A stretch of DNA of 64,000 nt from Clostridia bacterium (GTDB lineage Bacteria > Bacillota > Peptococcia > DRI-13 > UBA5745). Of the stretch, positions 23,856 through 34,800 are shown piece after piece; the stretch's first letter is position 1, and the number at the start of each line of letters is the position of its first letter. Where the stretch lies: NCBI GenBank assembly GCA_018434325.1, contig JAHDPO010000002.1, positions 124,001 through 188,000 of the forward strand, given 5' to 3'. The translations under genes and the position numbers were made by a program. The notes beneath the pieces are model-generated. The model worked only from the letters and a program-made list of their open reading frames with translations, had not been told where the DNA came from and ran no database searches.

Positions 23856-24917
23856 ATGAAAAAGAAAGTAGCACTATTATTAGTTTTAACCATGGTAATA
23901 TTGGCAATGGCAGCTTGCGGCGGACCCAAGGAAGCAACGCCGCCGGCAACTAATCCCCCGGCAAGCAACCCCCCGGCAAATAATCCGCCGGCGACAGCAG
24001 CGGTTAAGACCGGTTTGGCTGTAATCAGCTCGGCAGCAAAATCGGTGGACGCCGGAGAAAAGAATGGCGCCGCCCAGACCGACTCTCTTGCAGTAGCGGT
24101 AACCGTAGACGACGCCGGTAAGATCGTGAATTGCGTCATTGATCAGGCCCAGACAAAAATCGAGTTTTCCAAGGAAGGCAAAATCCTGATGCCTCTCGAC
24201 ACTATTTTTGTTGCTAAACAGGAAATGGGCGCCGACTATGGCTTGGGAAAAACCTCTTCTATCGGTAAAGAGTGGAACGAGCAGGCTACTGCTTTCTCAA
24301 ATTACGTCATCGGCAAGACCGTTGATGAGGTAAAGGGAATTGCTGTCAATGAAGGGGGCGTTCCTACCGGCGAGGATCTGAAATCTGCCGTTACCGTTCA
24401 TGTTACCGATTTTATTGAGGGAATTGAAAAAGCGGTGGCCAATGCACAGGATTTGGGCGCTGCCGCCGGCGATAAGTTGGGGCTGGGCGTCGTCACGAAT
24501 ATAGCGAAATCCGCAGACGCCGGGGAAAAAGAGGGCGTGGCTCAGGCTTATTCCTATTACGCCGCTGCTACCTTTGATGCCAATGGAGTGATCACAAGCT
24601 CGATTATTGACGCTTCCGTCACCGACGTCAACTTCTCAACGGCAGGAAAAATCACGTCGGACATCAATGCCGAACTCAAGACGAAAAATGAATTAGGCGA
24701 CGCCTACGGAGTGAAGAAAGTTTCCTCTATCGGCAAAGAGTGGAATGAGCAGGCCGCCGCCTTTGCGAAGTACGCTGTCGGCAAGACCGTGGCTGAAGTG
24801 AAGGGAATCTCGGTCAATGCAGGCGTTCCCGCCGGAGAAGATCTCAAGTCTTCCGTCACCATTCACGTTACGGATTTCTTTACCGTCCTTGAAAAGGCAT
24901 ACAACGCCGCCAAATAA
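23856..24917 (+). CDS. pplA: Lipoprotein with two tandem FMN-binding-type domains (PplA-like)
   Basis: The 353-residue protein starts with a lipoprotein signal ending AMAAC (Cys21) and a proline-rich linker, then two homologous domains (about 50-200 and 205-353). Each domain has SVDAGEKNGAAQ or a variant, SSIGKEWNEQA, and a C-terminal DLKSAVTVHVTDF or DLKSSVTIHVTDF. The last motif resembles the site at which ApbE attaches FMN through phosphodiester linkage to serine or threonine in PplA, the terminal flavoprotein of flavin-based extracellular electron transfer. It should sit on the outer face of the membrane and reduce external acceptors. Confidence 0.85.
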   Translation: MKKKVALLLVLTMVILAMAACGGPKEATPPATNPPASNPPANNPPATAAVKTGLAVISSAAKSVDAGEKNGAAQTDSLAVAVTVDDAGKIVNCVIDQAQTKIEFSKEGKILMPLDTIFVAKQEMGADYGLGKTSSIGKEWNEQATAFSNYVIGKTVDEVKGIAVNEGGVPTGEDLKSAVTVHVTDFIEGIEKAVANAQDLGAAAGDKLGLGVVTNIAKSADAGEKEGVAQAYSYYAAATFDANGVITSSIIDASVTDVNFSTAGKITSDINAELKTKNELGDAYGVKKVSSIGKEWNEQAAAFAKYAVGKTVAEVKGISVNAGVPAGEDLKSSVTIHVTDFFTVLEKAYNAAK

Positions 24918-25032
24918 GGAACCGGTCATTTTACCGGAAGCAAAACAAAAAATCATTCGCCGGGGGATAGGATTGTGCCGTTTTTGATTGCATAATCGCT
25001 ATCCCTCGGCGGCGATTTATAGGGATAGGCAA

Positions 25033-26076
25033 ATGCAAAGAAAAGTAACCGCAGCTATTATGATAATCGTTTTGCTGTTCACGCCGGCGGCCTGTGGCAG
25101 CGAAAGGAATGAAAAAAAGAGATTTGAGGCTGAGTTTCTCAGGCTGTTTGACACGGTAACCCGGGTGATCGGTTATGCCGGCAGCAAGGATGATTTCAAC
25201 CGGCAAGTCAATTTGATTTATGATAATCTTGAAGAATATCATCAGCTGTTTGATATCTACAATAGCTATGAGGGGATTGCCAATATCAAAACGATCAATG
25301 ACCAGGCGGGAATCGCCCCGGTGAAAGTAGACCGGCGGATCATCGATTTGCTCCTTTTCTCAAAGGAAGCTTATCAATTGACAGACGGTCAGCTGAATGT
25401 GGCCTTGGGCGCTGTCCTGAAGATCTGGCATGACCACCGTGAGGCGGCGCTGGAAAACCCCGAAGCAGCCGCCTTGCCGGCAATGGAAGAGTTGAAGCGG
25501 GCGTCAGAACATACCGACATCGATCAGATAATCATCGATCAGGAGAATTCCACCGTTTATTTGGCCGACCCGCAAATGAGCCTGGACGTTGGCGGCATAG
25601 CCAAGGGATACGCGGTGGAGCAGGTCAGCCGGCTGGCCGAGAAAAACGGTTTTACCCAGGCTTTGATCAGCGTTGGCGGCAATGTCCGCGCCATCGGCAT
25701 CAGAGCTGACGGCGTTAAATGGAAAGTGGGAATTCAAAATCCTTTCGATCAAAACGGAGAAGATATCAGCAAGGTCGGTTTAAAAGATATTTCTCTGGTG
25801 ACCAGCGGGAGTTATGAAAGATACTATGTGGTGGACGGAAAAAAATATCATCATATCATCGATCCCGATACGCTGTTTCCTGCGGAGGGCTATGAATCCG
25901 TGACTATCCTCTGCCCGGATTCCGGCATGGCCGACGCGCTGGCCAAGGTGATCAACATGCCTTATGAAGAAGGCTTGGCGCTGATCGAAAGCCTTCCCGG
26001 CACGGAAGCCTTGTGGGTATTCCCCGATAAAACGGTTAAAACCAGCTCCCATTTTAAAGATTTTCTTGCCGATTGA
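25033..26076 (+). CDS. apbE: ApbE family FAD:protein FMN transferase (lipoprotein)
   Basis: ApbE transfers FMN from FAD to exported flavoproteins. The 347-residue product has a lipoprotein signal (FTPAAC, Cys21) and the family motifs FDIYNSYEG, TDGQLNVALGAV, DVGGIAKGYAVE, SVGGNVRAIG and VTSGSYERYY with HHIIDPDT. The clear substrate is the PplA-like protein encoded just upstream. I start at ATG 25033 with AGGGATAGG upstream rather than at 24988, which would add residues before the signal peptide. Confidence 0.92.
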   Translation: MQRKVTAAIMIIVLLFTPAACGSERNEKKRFEAEFLRLFDTVTRVIGYAGSKDDFNRQVNLIYDNLEEYHQLFDIYNSYEGIANIKTINDQAGIAPVKVDRRIIDLLLFSKEAYQLTDGQLNVALGAVLKIWHDHREAALENPEAAALPAMEELKRASEHTDIDQIIIDQENSTVYLADPQMSLDVGGIAKGYAVEQVSRLAEKNGFTQALISVGGNVRAIGIRADGVKWKVGIQNPFDQNGEDISKVGLKDISLVTSGSYERYYVVDGKKYHHIIDPDTLFPAEGYESVTILCPDSGMADALAKVINMPYEEGLALIESLPGTEALWVFPDKTVKTSSHFKDFLAD

Positions 26077-26117
26077 GTAATAGCAAACAACAGGACGCCG
26101 ATACTGAGGAGATTAAG

Positions 26118-26804
26118 ATGCGGAAACAAGAATTTGACCGGATAATCAAAGGATTTACTTTTAAGGAGCGGCTCAGCGGGATCAACGATTATTTTCAGGC
26201 AGCAGTTTTGGCCCCTTTGCTGCTGATCGACGGAGCCTATCATTTGGTCTTTGAGCAACGCATGCCCAATATCCGACAGGGCGGCGAAATCTGCTTTCCC
26301 GGCGGCAAGATTGAGGCAACGGACGCTTCTCCACTGGAGGCTGCCTTACGGGAAACCCATGAAGAGATTGGCTGTGCCCCGGAAAAGGTTGAAGTCATCG
26401 GCCGGCTTGCCACTCAGCTTTTGTCAACCAATGTATTGGTGCATGCCTATTTGGGCATTTTGACCGAGCCTTTGGATATATCAGCCATTGCCAATGATGA
26501 AGTCGCATCGGTTTTTACCGTCCCCCTCTCTTTCTTTTTAGAAAACGAGCCGGAGATGTATGACTGCAAAGTACTGATCCATCCCTACCTGACCAATAAG
26601 GAAACCGGCGAAAAGGAAATATTATTGCCCGCTAAGGAATTAGGCCTGCCCGCCTATTACAGCGAGCCCTGGGGCGAGGCGCTCCATAAAGTCCACGTTT
26701 ACCGCACTGAATTTGGCTTGGTATGGGGGCTGACAGCCAAGATTGTCTATGATTGTGTGCAGAGGATCCGGTCAATGCTTCGGCAGCTTGAGGATATGAG
26801 CTGA
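26118..26804 (+). CDS. Nudix hydrolase (CoA pyrophosphatase-like)
   Basis: The 228-residue product has a Nudix box starting at GGKIEATDASPLEAALRETH and continuing EEIG, preceded by GGEICFPGG, which is typical of CoA and dinucleotide pyrophosphatases of the NudL/YeaB type. I chose ATG 26118 with GAGGAG upstream; a TTG at 26073 overlapping the apbE stop is the alternative. A link to FAD, NADH or CoA turnover in the locus is possible but not shown. Confidence 0.85.
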   Translation: MRKQEFDRIIKGFTFKERLSGINDYFQAAVLAPLLLIDGAYHLVFEQRMPNIRQGGEICFPGGKIEATDASPLEAALRETHEEIGCAPEKVEVIGRLATQLLSTNVLVHAYLGILTEPLDISAIANDEVASVFTVPLSFFLENEPEMYDCKVLIHPYLTNKETGEKEILLPAKELGLPAYYSEPWGEALHKVHVYRTEFGLVWGLTAKIVYDCVQRIRSMLRQLEDMS

Positions 26805-26986
26805 TTTTTTGCCCGACTGTTATTTATAGAATATTAGAACATCGGCATTGACGGCGGCATGACCCGCCAAATGATTTATCACGGCGGACGCTGACGCGCC
26901 CATAGGGAGGCGAGGGATGAAACCCGGCTTTAGCTACTTTTAGGAAGCAATACGAGCTAAAATGAGAGTAAAACCGTTAGAAGACC

Positions 26987-27080
26987 AGAAGCTGCCGCAA
27001 ATTTGCGGCAGCTTCTTTTCGTGGGCACGCCATACTTTGGTGCTGCCGTTTTTTTGGATCGGTGCAGAATTGGTAAAAGG
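26987..27080 (-). repeat. Second dispersed repeat family, copy 2, with perfect 30-bp palindrome
   Basis: The left end (26987-27016) is AGAAGCTGCCGCAAA followed by its exact reverse complement, then TTTT. The rest matches 16919-17012 on the opposite strand. The palindrome plus T run could act as a plus-strand terminator after the Nudix gene. Confidence 0.75.
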
Positions 27081-27131
27081 CAGGCGCCTCCATTTAACAT
27101 CATCATTCTGAGAAAAGTGAATGATATTTTC

Positions 27132-27293
27132 ATGAACACCAAAATCCACGGCATGGAATTTACATTGGGGCACTATTTCATTGATGCGCCGGGAGAGCAG
27201 GACATCTATTTCCAGCTTTCCGCCGCGCCGGAAAACTTTCAGAAAGCGCAGCCGCTGTGGGAGGAGGCGCTGAAAACCTTGAGCGTTGAATAA
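27132..27293 (+). pseudogene. Remnant of an unidentified protein gene (C-terminal part)
   Basis: This frame encodes about 53 residues with balanced, protein-like composition (MEFTLGHYFIDAPGEQDIYF, then ENFQKAQPLWEEALKTLSVE) and ends in TAA. There is no ribosome binding site before the ATG, and the frame runs upstream directly into the dispersed repeat. It looks like the tail of a gene whose front was lost near the repeat. I do not recognise the family. Confidence 0.35.
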
Positions 27294-27508
27294 GGATGAG
27301 GGAGCATCTGCTAATAGGATCAAAAAATATAAAGCAAGGGAGGGAACCGACGTCGACTCTCACCCTTGCTTTTCCGTTAATCACCCCAATAATCATCCCA
27401 ATAATCACCCCTGTTTTACTCGCACAGTCATCCCAGGGATGATTACGGCAGGATTATTTTCCGTATGATGAAGCTGAAACAACTTGAAGCGGGAAAGGAG
27501 AAAGAAAG

Positions 27509-27979
27509 ATGAACGATCTGTTCGGCGGCCTCGGCGGACTCATGAAGGGGCTTTCCGGCTTTATGCCCCAGGATGATCCGGATGTAGCGCTGATGATGGC
27601 CGGGTCTGAGGTAAGCGAGCTGCAAAAGCAGGAGAACGAGCTTTATGCACTGATTGGGAAACAAGCTCTGGCACAGGGCCTTGTCCAGTTTCCTGAGCTG
27701 GAGAAAAAACTGCAGCTGGTGCAGGAAAACCTATCTGTGGCAAAGGCCAGGCTGCAAAGCGCACAAGCGGAGAAAGAGGCAAAGGATTCAGCCCGTAGAG
27801 CTGAAGAAGAGGCACGTCTCTGCCCCAATTGCAACAGCATGAACCCGGAGGGCGTCAAATTTTGTCAGGAGTGCGGTGTAAAGCTGGGCGCCCAAAAATG
27901 TGCCCAATGCGGGGCGCCGCTGCTTCCCGGAACTCGCTTTTGCGGAGAGTGCGGCGCGAGCAATTTTTCGAAAATATAA
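27509..27979 (+). CDS. Coiled-coil double zinc-ribbon protein
   Basis: The 156-residue cytoplasmic protein has a glycine-rich start, a central charged helical segment (about 35-105) likely to form a coiled coil, and two C-terminal zinc ribbons: CPNC/CQEC and CAQC/CGEC. GGAAAGGAG precedes the ATG. It is the first of three plus-strand genes; the next two also carry zinc ribbons or VWA domains. The function is unknown. Confidence 0.75.
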   Translation: MNDLFGGLGGLMKGLSGFMPQDDPDVALMMAGSEVSELQKQENELYALIGKQALAQGLVQFPELEKKLQLVQENLSVAKARLQSAQAEKEAKDSARRAEEEARLCPNCNSMNPEGVKFCQECGVKLGAQKCAQCGAPLLPGTRFCGECGASNFSKI

Positions 27980-28031
27980 AATGTACTGTCTGCGGCAAAA
28001 AATCAAATCAAATAAGAGATGAGGTAAATTT

Positions 28032-28784
28032 ATGCTGCAATCTTTTACAAGGAATTACGAAGACAACTCCACCGAGGCGGGGTTCCAGTTTACCTTTTAC
28101 TGCGACCTTTGTGAAGATGGATATAAAAGCAGCTTTATTGAATCGGAGACCTATAGGAAGGGCCGCGGACTGCGGGGATTGGCCCAGGGGGCGGGTGTGC
28201 TGGGAAGCCTGCTTGGCGGTCATCTGGGAAGCCTCGGGTATTCGCTGGAGCGGGGCGGCAACGTTCTCTCCGACCGGTTCGAGGGAATGAGCCCGGAATG
28301 GCAAAAGGAGCATGAAAAGGCCTTTGAGTGGGCAAAAAATGAAGCCCAGCGGCACTTCCATCGCTGTCATGGCTGCCGTAAATGGGTCTGCGATTCCTGC
28401 TATAACGAGGATGAGGGCCTGTGTGTCGAGTGTGCGCCCCGGCAGGAAATTGCCGTGGCCAAGGCCCGGGCCGATGCTATGCGGCGCAACATTGAGGAAG
28501 CTGCCGAGGGTGCTACCGTCTGGAAAGGTAAGCTGGAAAGCAAAACGACCGTCTGCCCTGCCTGTGGCAAGCCTGCCGGGGCGGGCAAATTCTGCAACAA
28601 TTGCGGTACGTCGCTGGCGTTGGCCGTTTGCCCCAAATGCAAAGGGGAGAGTGCGCAGGGGGTACGCTTTTGCAATCACTGCGGCGCACCTATGGCGGCA
28701 CAAGCCGCTGTCAAGTGTCCCGGCTGCGGCGGGTTAAATCCCCCCGGCACCAAATTCTGCGGCGGCTGCGGAACAAAGCTGTAA
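28032..28784 (+). CDS. Multi-zinc-ribbon protein
   Basis: The 250-residue protein has an N-terminal treble-cysteine segment (CDLC, later CHGC, CDSC and CVEC), a glycine-rich hydrophobic stretch near 50-75, a helical linker, and then three C-terminal zinc-ribbon units (CPAC/CNNC, CPKC/CNHC, CPGC/CGGC). No enzyme domain is visible, so binding to protein or nucleic acid is likely. It lies between the coiled-coil zinc-ribbon gene (52 bp) and the giant VWA gene (54 bp). Confidence 0.75.
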   Translation: MLQSFTRNYEDNSTEAGFQFTFYCDLCEDGYKSSFIESETYRKGRGLRGLAQGAGVLGSLLGGHLGSLGYSLERGGNVLSDRFEGMSPEWQKEHEKAFEWAKNEAQRHFHRCHGCRKWVCDSCYNEDEGLCVECAPRQEIAVAKARADAMRRNIEEAAEGATVWKGKLESKTTVCPACGKPAGAGKFCNNCGTSLALAVCPKCKGESAQGVRFCNHCGAPMAAQAAVKCPGCGGLNPPGTKFCGGCGTKL

Positions 28785-28838
28785 AGCAAGTTCCTGCAAC
28801 CGGCTATAAAACCTTTTTTGGAAATGAGGAGGATCAAA

Positions 28839-31800
28839 ATGAGTATAAGATACCGCCTTCTCGCGGTTTTTTTAGCAGTGAATATAATCCTATCCCTGGC
28901 GCCCGGCTGCGGGAAGAATAAGTCCGGAGAGGATAACGAATCTTCCGGCAATATCCCGGCCTCCAAGCTGCACGGTATTGTTGCAGAAGCGGAGGACGGC
29001 ATTGGAGAACCGGGAAAAGACTTTGCATTGCTGAAAACGGGCCCTGCTGACGATTGGGGCAGCATGTCCGCCCCGAAATTCAATCCGTTGGGCGCTCGCG
29101 CCCTATACAGCGGCGCCGAGTATCTCGGAAGCGACGGTGAGGATGTCTTATTTTACACATTAGATGGTTATATCGAAAAGCGGGAAAGCAGAACCGGCGA
29201 AAGATGGGAGCTTTCCATAGCCGACCCGGATTATTCCCTGCGCTGGCTGCGCTGGTACACCCGAGAGGCAGGCGGCAAATGGTATCAGGGGACCCAAGAT
29301 CACTCCTCGTTCTTTCTGCCGGAAAGCGAGACCGTCTCCTGGTGGGCGGATGCGCGCCAAACCGAGGAAGGAGTGGACTTAACCGTACTGAAGATCAACG
29401 TACTGCCTGTGGGGACGCCGTTGATCCTGCGGCCCGGTGAAGCGGCCGGCGACAGCTACGTCTTTTACACCCTGCCCACCAACGGTAAACTGCAATCCGC
29501 CGCCATCATCCTCAAAGGAGCTGCCGAATGCGGCTTTTCGTTGGATATCTCCAGCTCTATGCAACGAGGCGGATTTTCCTATCAAACCAACCTGACCCGA
29601 TGGGAGGAAACGCTATCGCTCAAAAAGGCGGAGCGCTTCATTCTGGATGATTTGCCCATCGCCGAGGGAGAACTGTGCTGGAAGCTGGGGTGGGGAGAGA
29701 AAACCCCGCCGCCCGAGGAAATCACCCTGCAGCTGGACGCCGTAGCGGAGATTACGCCCGTTACATGGGGTGAGCAACCCGGCGCCATTCGCATCACTGG
29801 GATTCCCGTAGGGGAAGCGAAGGTATATGCGCCCGAGTGGGCCGAGATCTCACACCGGGAGGTGTCGATCTTTGCGCAGGAAGTGGCGGGCGTGACCGAG
29901 CCCGATGGCAATATGCTGTTCGCCGCTCCCGCCGGATATTATAACATCCGCCTCAACCCCGGCGCCGATGGAATGGATCAGAACTATCTGCGCCTAATCC
30001 CGGTGAATGCAGGGGAAATCACAACGGTGAACATCCCGCCGGAGGTCAGCGTAGGGGCTGGGGCGCTGTCTCGGCTGTACGGGGATTTTGATCAAAACGA
30101 GGGCGGCGTCGAGTTGCTGGGCAATAAAGCCGATGGGGATACGGCTACGGCAACTTTTATCCTCAACGATCCTCAAGAACGCGACCTTTTCCCACAGAAG
30201 GAGGATATCAAAATTTCGGAGGACGGAGCCGCGGCGGTGGTCACCGACCTTCAGCGCGAACCTGCCGGCAGCGATGTGGTGCTGGTGCTGGATACCTCCG
30301 GCTCGATGGGTGAAAATATGAAGCCCTGCGTGGAGGCTGCTAAGCGTTTTGTAGAGAGTCTGCCGGAAAACACCAAGATTCGTCTTGTCCAATTTGCGCA
30401 GAAAATTACCGAGCACAAGGCTGCCGACAAGGCCGGTGTCATCGCGGCGCTGGATACCGTCAAGGAGGGTGGCGCCACCGCCCTTTACGATGCCACCGCC
30501 CGGGCCCTTTCTCTGCTGAAAGATAAAAAAAGAGGGTATGCGGTCGTCTTCTCCGATGGCGCAGATTCGCGGGAACCGGGCGTGGACGGCGAAGGCAGCG
30601 CTATGGATAAGGAGCAGCTCCTGGCCGAAATCCGGGAGAGCGGTGTAACGGTGCTCACCATCGGCTTCGGGGCGGGGCACGACCCCGCCACGCTGATTGC
30701 GATGAGCGCTGTTTCCAAAGGCGGCGGGTATTTTGCCGCCGCCAATAAGGAGGCGCTGGCAGGGGCCTTTGCCACCGTCGCCGGAAAGTTCGGCAATCAA
30801 TTCACCGTAACCTATCAGCGCCCCATTATCCCCAAGGATCAAGACGGCACGGTTGCGGTGGTTTCAATGCTCATCGACCGTTCCGGCTCAATGGACGCCG
30901 ACCCCATCGAGGAGGAAGGCGTCGGCTGGCGTATCGAGCGAATACGAGAGATGTTTCACGGTTTTGTACTCAAGCTGCCCGACGATACGCTGATGCAGCT
31001 GGGAAGCTTTGCCGCACCGATGGGCGGCGCGGAGCCCCGCTTTGACCAGCTGATAACCGACCAAAAGGCCAGTATTTTGCAAGCTCTGGGCAGCCTTGAG
31101 ACGGGGGGAGGAACGCCTACCAAGACCGCCCTGGAAATGGCTTATTACAATTTGGCTCCGGTTCCCTCGCAAAAAAGGGCGTTGGTTTTCTTCACCGACG
31201 CCGGGCTGTACGACCCGGAAAATCCCGATGAGCTAAATGAAATCCTCTCCCTCTACCGAGCGTCCGGCATTCGGGTGCTGTTTGCCGGGCTCAACGACGA
31301 CACCGGCGCCGAGATGGAAGGTATCTTCAAAACAGCGGCGCAAAAGGCAGGGGGCGACTATATCCTCACCAGCGACATCGGCAAAATCACTCAAAAGCTT
31401 GACGAGCTCCTCAGTAAGCTTCAAACGCCCTCCCTAAAGCAAGGGGTGGATTTTACCCTTGGCGTGGACTGTGAAGTTCCGGGCGGCGGCAGAGTACAGT
31501 TTTATACCTCCAAGGGGCTTGCGGAGTTTACCACGAAAACCGGCGCAGGAAAACGCATCGATCCACAAATCATTGCCTGTAAAACCGGCGAACCCTACGC
31601 CGTCTACAATAGAGATGCGGCAAAGCTGCTCTATGGGGGAGATCAGCCGGTGGCGCAGAGCAATGTTCTGCTGCGATTGCCCTTTGCCAATGCCACAGAG
31701 GGCAATCGATTTGCAAAGCTGACAGTCACGGAGGCCTATCTGCTGAATATGTTCAAGGGGATTCCCGCGCCGGCGGGCAAGCGGTATCTTGCGTTGAACA

Positions 31801-34800
31801 CCACACTGGAATTCGCCAAAAGCGATCCCCAGGCGGCCCAGGTGGGATACAGCGTCCCCAATATCTTTAATCATTTCTATCTATCGGCAAACGAAGGACG
31901 GATGGCGCCGCCGTCCGAGGCCACATGGCTGGCTGAAAAGCCCTTTGCCATACCGGGCGAAAGCGACGTCACCGTTTTTGAAAAGGAACCGCGCAGCGGC
32001 ATGCTGATTTTCCTCACGGACTTGGACGACGGCGAGAACCTGACCCAGCTGTCGCTGCATCTTTACGACACCGAAAATGGCCATATCCAGCTGCCGCTGG
32101 CCGGCGTGCTTCCCGACCGGATGCTGAAGATAGACGCTCTCCCAACCGAGACTCCGGTACGGATGAGTGATACCTTCACCCTTTCCGTCACCGGTACGGC
32201 ACGGCAAACGGCCTTGGAGGGAGTGGAGCTCCAGCGGGCTAACGCAGAGTTTGCCGCAGAAGATGCCCGGCGCAACGCCAGCTTTCTGGTGGTGGAGGCG
32301 AAGTTCGACAGTAAGGTACAAGCGCTGCTGGCCATCGACCCCACCGAAAGATTTCTCTATCAGCTTGAAACCGATCAAGGCGTTTTGATGACGCCCATGA
32401 GCGGCATTGTTCATCGCCTGCCCTTGGGCTTCACGGGAGAAACCATGCTGGCGCCCGGCTCTTGCAGCAGGGTGCGGATGCCCTTTGTACTGCCCGACGA
32501 GCTGCTGGGGATGAAAGGCTCGGTTTACGCCGATCTGGCAACCGGCTCACAGCAGTGGGTAATTAAGGCTGGTCAGCCATGTGTCACCGGCGGCGATGGA
32601 AAACGCTTCTCCCATGAATATTTTGATTTAACCGTCAACGCGCTTTGCCTGGATGCGCACAGCGGCGCGGCGGTGTTGGATTTTACTATCCATGACAAGA
32701 AGGACGGCGAGGGCACAGGCGGCTTGGAGAGCGTTTTACAGCTGGAGCGGGGCGAGCCGTCCCAGGAGAGCGCCGCCCAGCAGATGGTGGCCGGACGCAG
32801 CGGACTGGGCAGCTTTGCCGGGGGAAATGAAGACATCGTCACCGCCAGCTTTGGCGGCACCAACCGGCTGGTATTCGGAGCCATACAGGAAGACGGTACA
32901 TGGGGTGCTTTTGACGGGCAATCCCGTCGGGGAATCCTGGTTTTTGAAATTTCCGGGGAGGATCCCAGCGAATGGACGCTGACCAGCCCCCTTCTCCCTG
33001 ACCTTCGGCTGCCGGTGAGTCCGGCTGCTTATCCTCATTTGGCATTGCTGGCTGAAAAACCGGAAATCGAAAGGAACAGTGATTTTGAAAAGGCACTGGA
33101 AGAAGCGGTGGCCGGCGCGGTGGCAGCCTATGAGGCGACACGGCCTGCGCCGAGAGACAGGGTGGTTACCGGACTTTCCGACGAAGAAATTATGGGTAAG
33201 CAGGTCCCCTCTCCCGCACTGACCCTCTACGGAAGTCAGCGGGTCAAGGCCGTGGAATCCTATGAGGACTTTAGATCGCTCATGAATAGCCTCGGATGGG
33301 TTCCCGCAGGCGGCGAGCCGCAAATCCTGTACCGCTATGCACCGGAAGCGGTGATTACCCAGGGTTGGGGAGGACAGCATGATTTAGCGGTACTGGCAAA
33401 AACGCTGCTGGCCCGGCTGGGCTACCGCCCGGAATACCGCACGGTCACCCTGACGGCGGCGGGACAAGAGAACCTGTGCCGCATCGGTGGTGTAGAGGAA
33501 GCGCCAAAGACACTGACGGGGATTTTTTATACCGATGAAGCCGGAGCCCAAAAGCTGTTTCTGCCGGTGCTGAACGCCGATCTTTCCGAGCTTCACGGGC
33601 TGGCCTATCTGTCTACCGAGGAAGCTCCTGTGGATATTCAGCCTTCCAGGGGCCGCCTTACCATCCAGCTATACGGAAAACTTAGCGGGAACGCAGCGGA
33701 CATTGCTTCTGCCAACGCAGGGCTTTGGGATGCCTTGGGCGCATCCCTCTCCGGCGAGGAGGGAGAAGGAGGCATTTATGAAACGGTCACCCTGCTGGAG
33801 CGAGAGCTCTCACTGCCCGACCTGAGTCTGGATGCCCTGGACATCAGCTATCTCTCCAAGCCCAAGGCAGACGGAGGGGCGCTGTTACTGCCGATCCTGG
33901 ATACCCGGCAGGGTCTGATCTACGATCCCAACAGCTGGATAGACAGCTCCTATTACACGTTTGAACGCCTGAACATCATTGTGGAGGACGGTGAAAGCAG
34001 GGCGACACACACCACTATGCTGCCTGAGGGGCAAAAGCTCAGTGAAATTACTCATACGCTGGCGTGGGGTGTGCCGGAGCTGACCGAGGCCGGCGCCAAA
34101 GCTATCGAGGAGATGGCAAAGGCAGAAGCCGGCGCGGCCAAGGAACCGGCCAACTACTCGGTATCCCGCTGGCTGGGGCATGCCACAATAAACCGCCTGA
34201 TTCGGGGTCTTACAGCAGCCAGCAGAGAGATTGCAAATACCCTTGGATTGACTGTGGGCCGTTCCAACCAGTCTATCGCGCTTTTGGTCACCACAAAATC
34301 CGACGGGAAAACTGCCGAAACCACAGTGGATCTCCTCAACCACCGCAATCAGCTCCACAGCGAGGATGAGAATGCCATTCATGCCTATAATCTGATGTAC
34401 GGCTACTTCGCCAGCGATATGGAGGCGGCGGCGCTGCCGGGCGGCGAGGGCGTTGGCTACACAAAGGTTTGGCAGGCGCTGCCCCAGGGAGCAAAAATCA
34501 TCCAGCTTGCTATTGAGGAGCCTTCCTCCCTCGAAGCGGTCAAGGAGCAGTATCCCAAGGAAAGCTTCCCGCCGCTGCTCTGGGAGCGTATGAGCGGCGA
34601 GGACGGCAGTGATCCTCCGCAGACCCTCTACCTGGTGCCGGACCAGCCGGCCCAAATCGACGGAAAGCCCCGGTGGGCGTGGCTGGAAATCGATATGGTG
34701 AGCTATGACGTAATCTCGGTATTCGAGACCGGCGAGCGTGCTGGCATGGGCGAATATCTCATCGGCTGTTTGCCCGGAAACGGAAACTATGGCGAAGTAG

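Larger units (their letters stand above)
26805..27508. other. 704-bp region with repeat, hairpin and gene remnant
   Basis: No complete gene is supported. The region contains the second copy of a dispersed repeat (26987-27080), an apparent coding remnant (27132-27293), and short tandem-like repeats of aatcaccccaataatcatc around 27379-27412 that are too few and irregular to be a CRISPR array. Confidence 0.55.

Noticed and set aside
27379-27440. Short repeats of aatca(c/t)ccc type as a CRISPR array
   Set aside because: Units are only about 11-12 bases, directly adjacent and few; there are no spacers and no cas genes.
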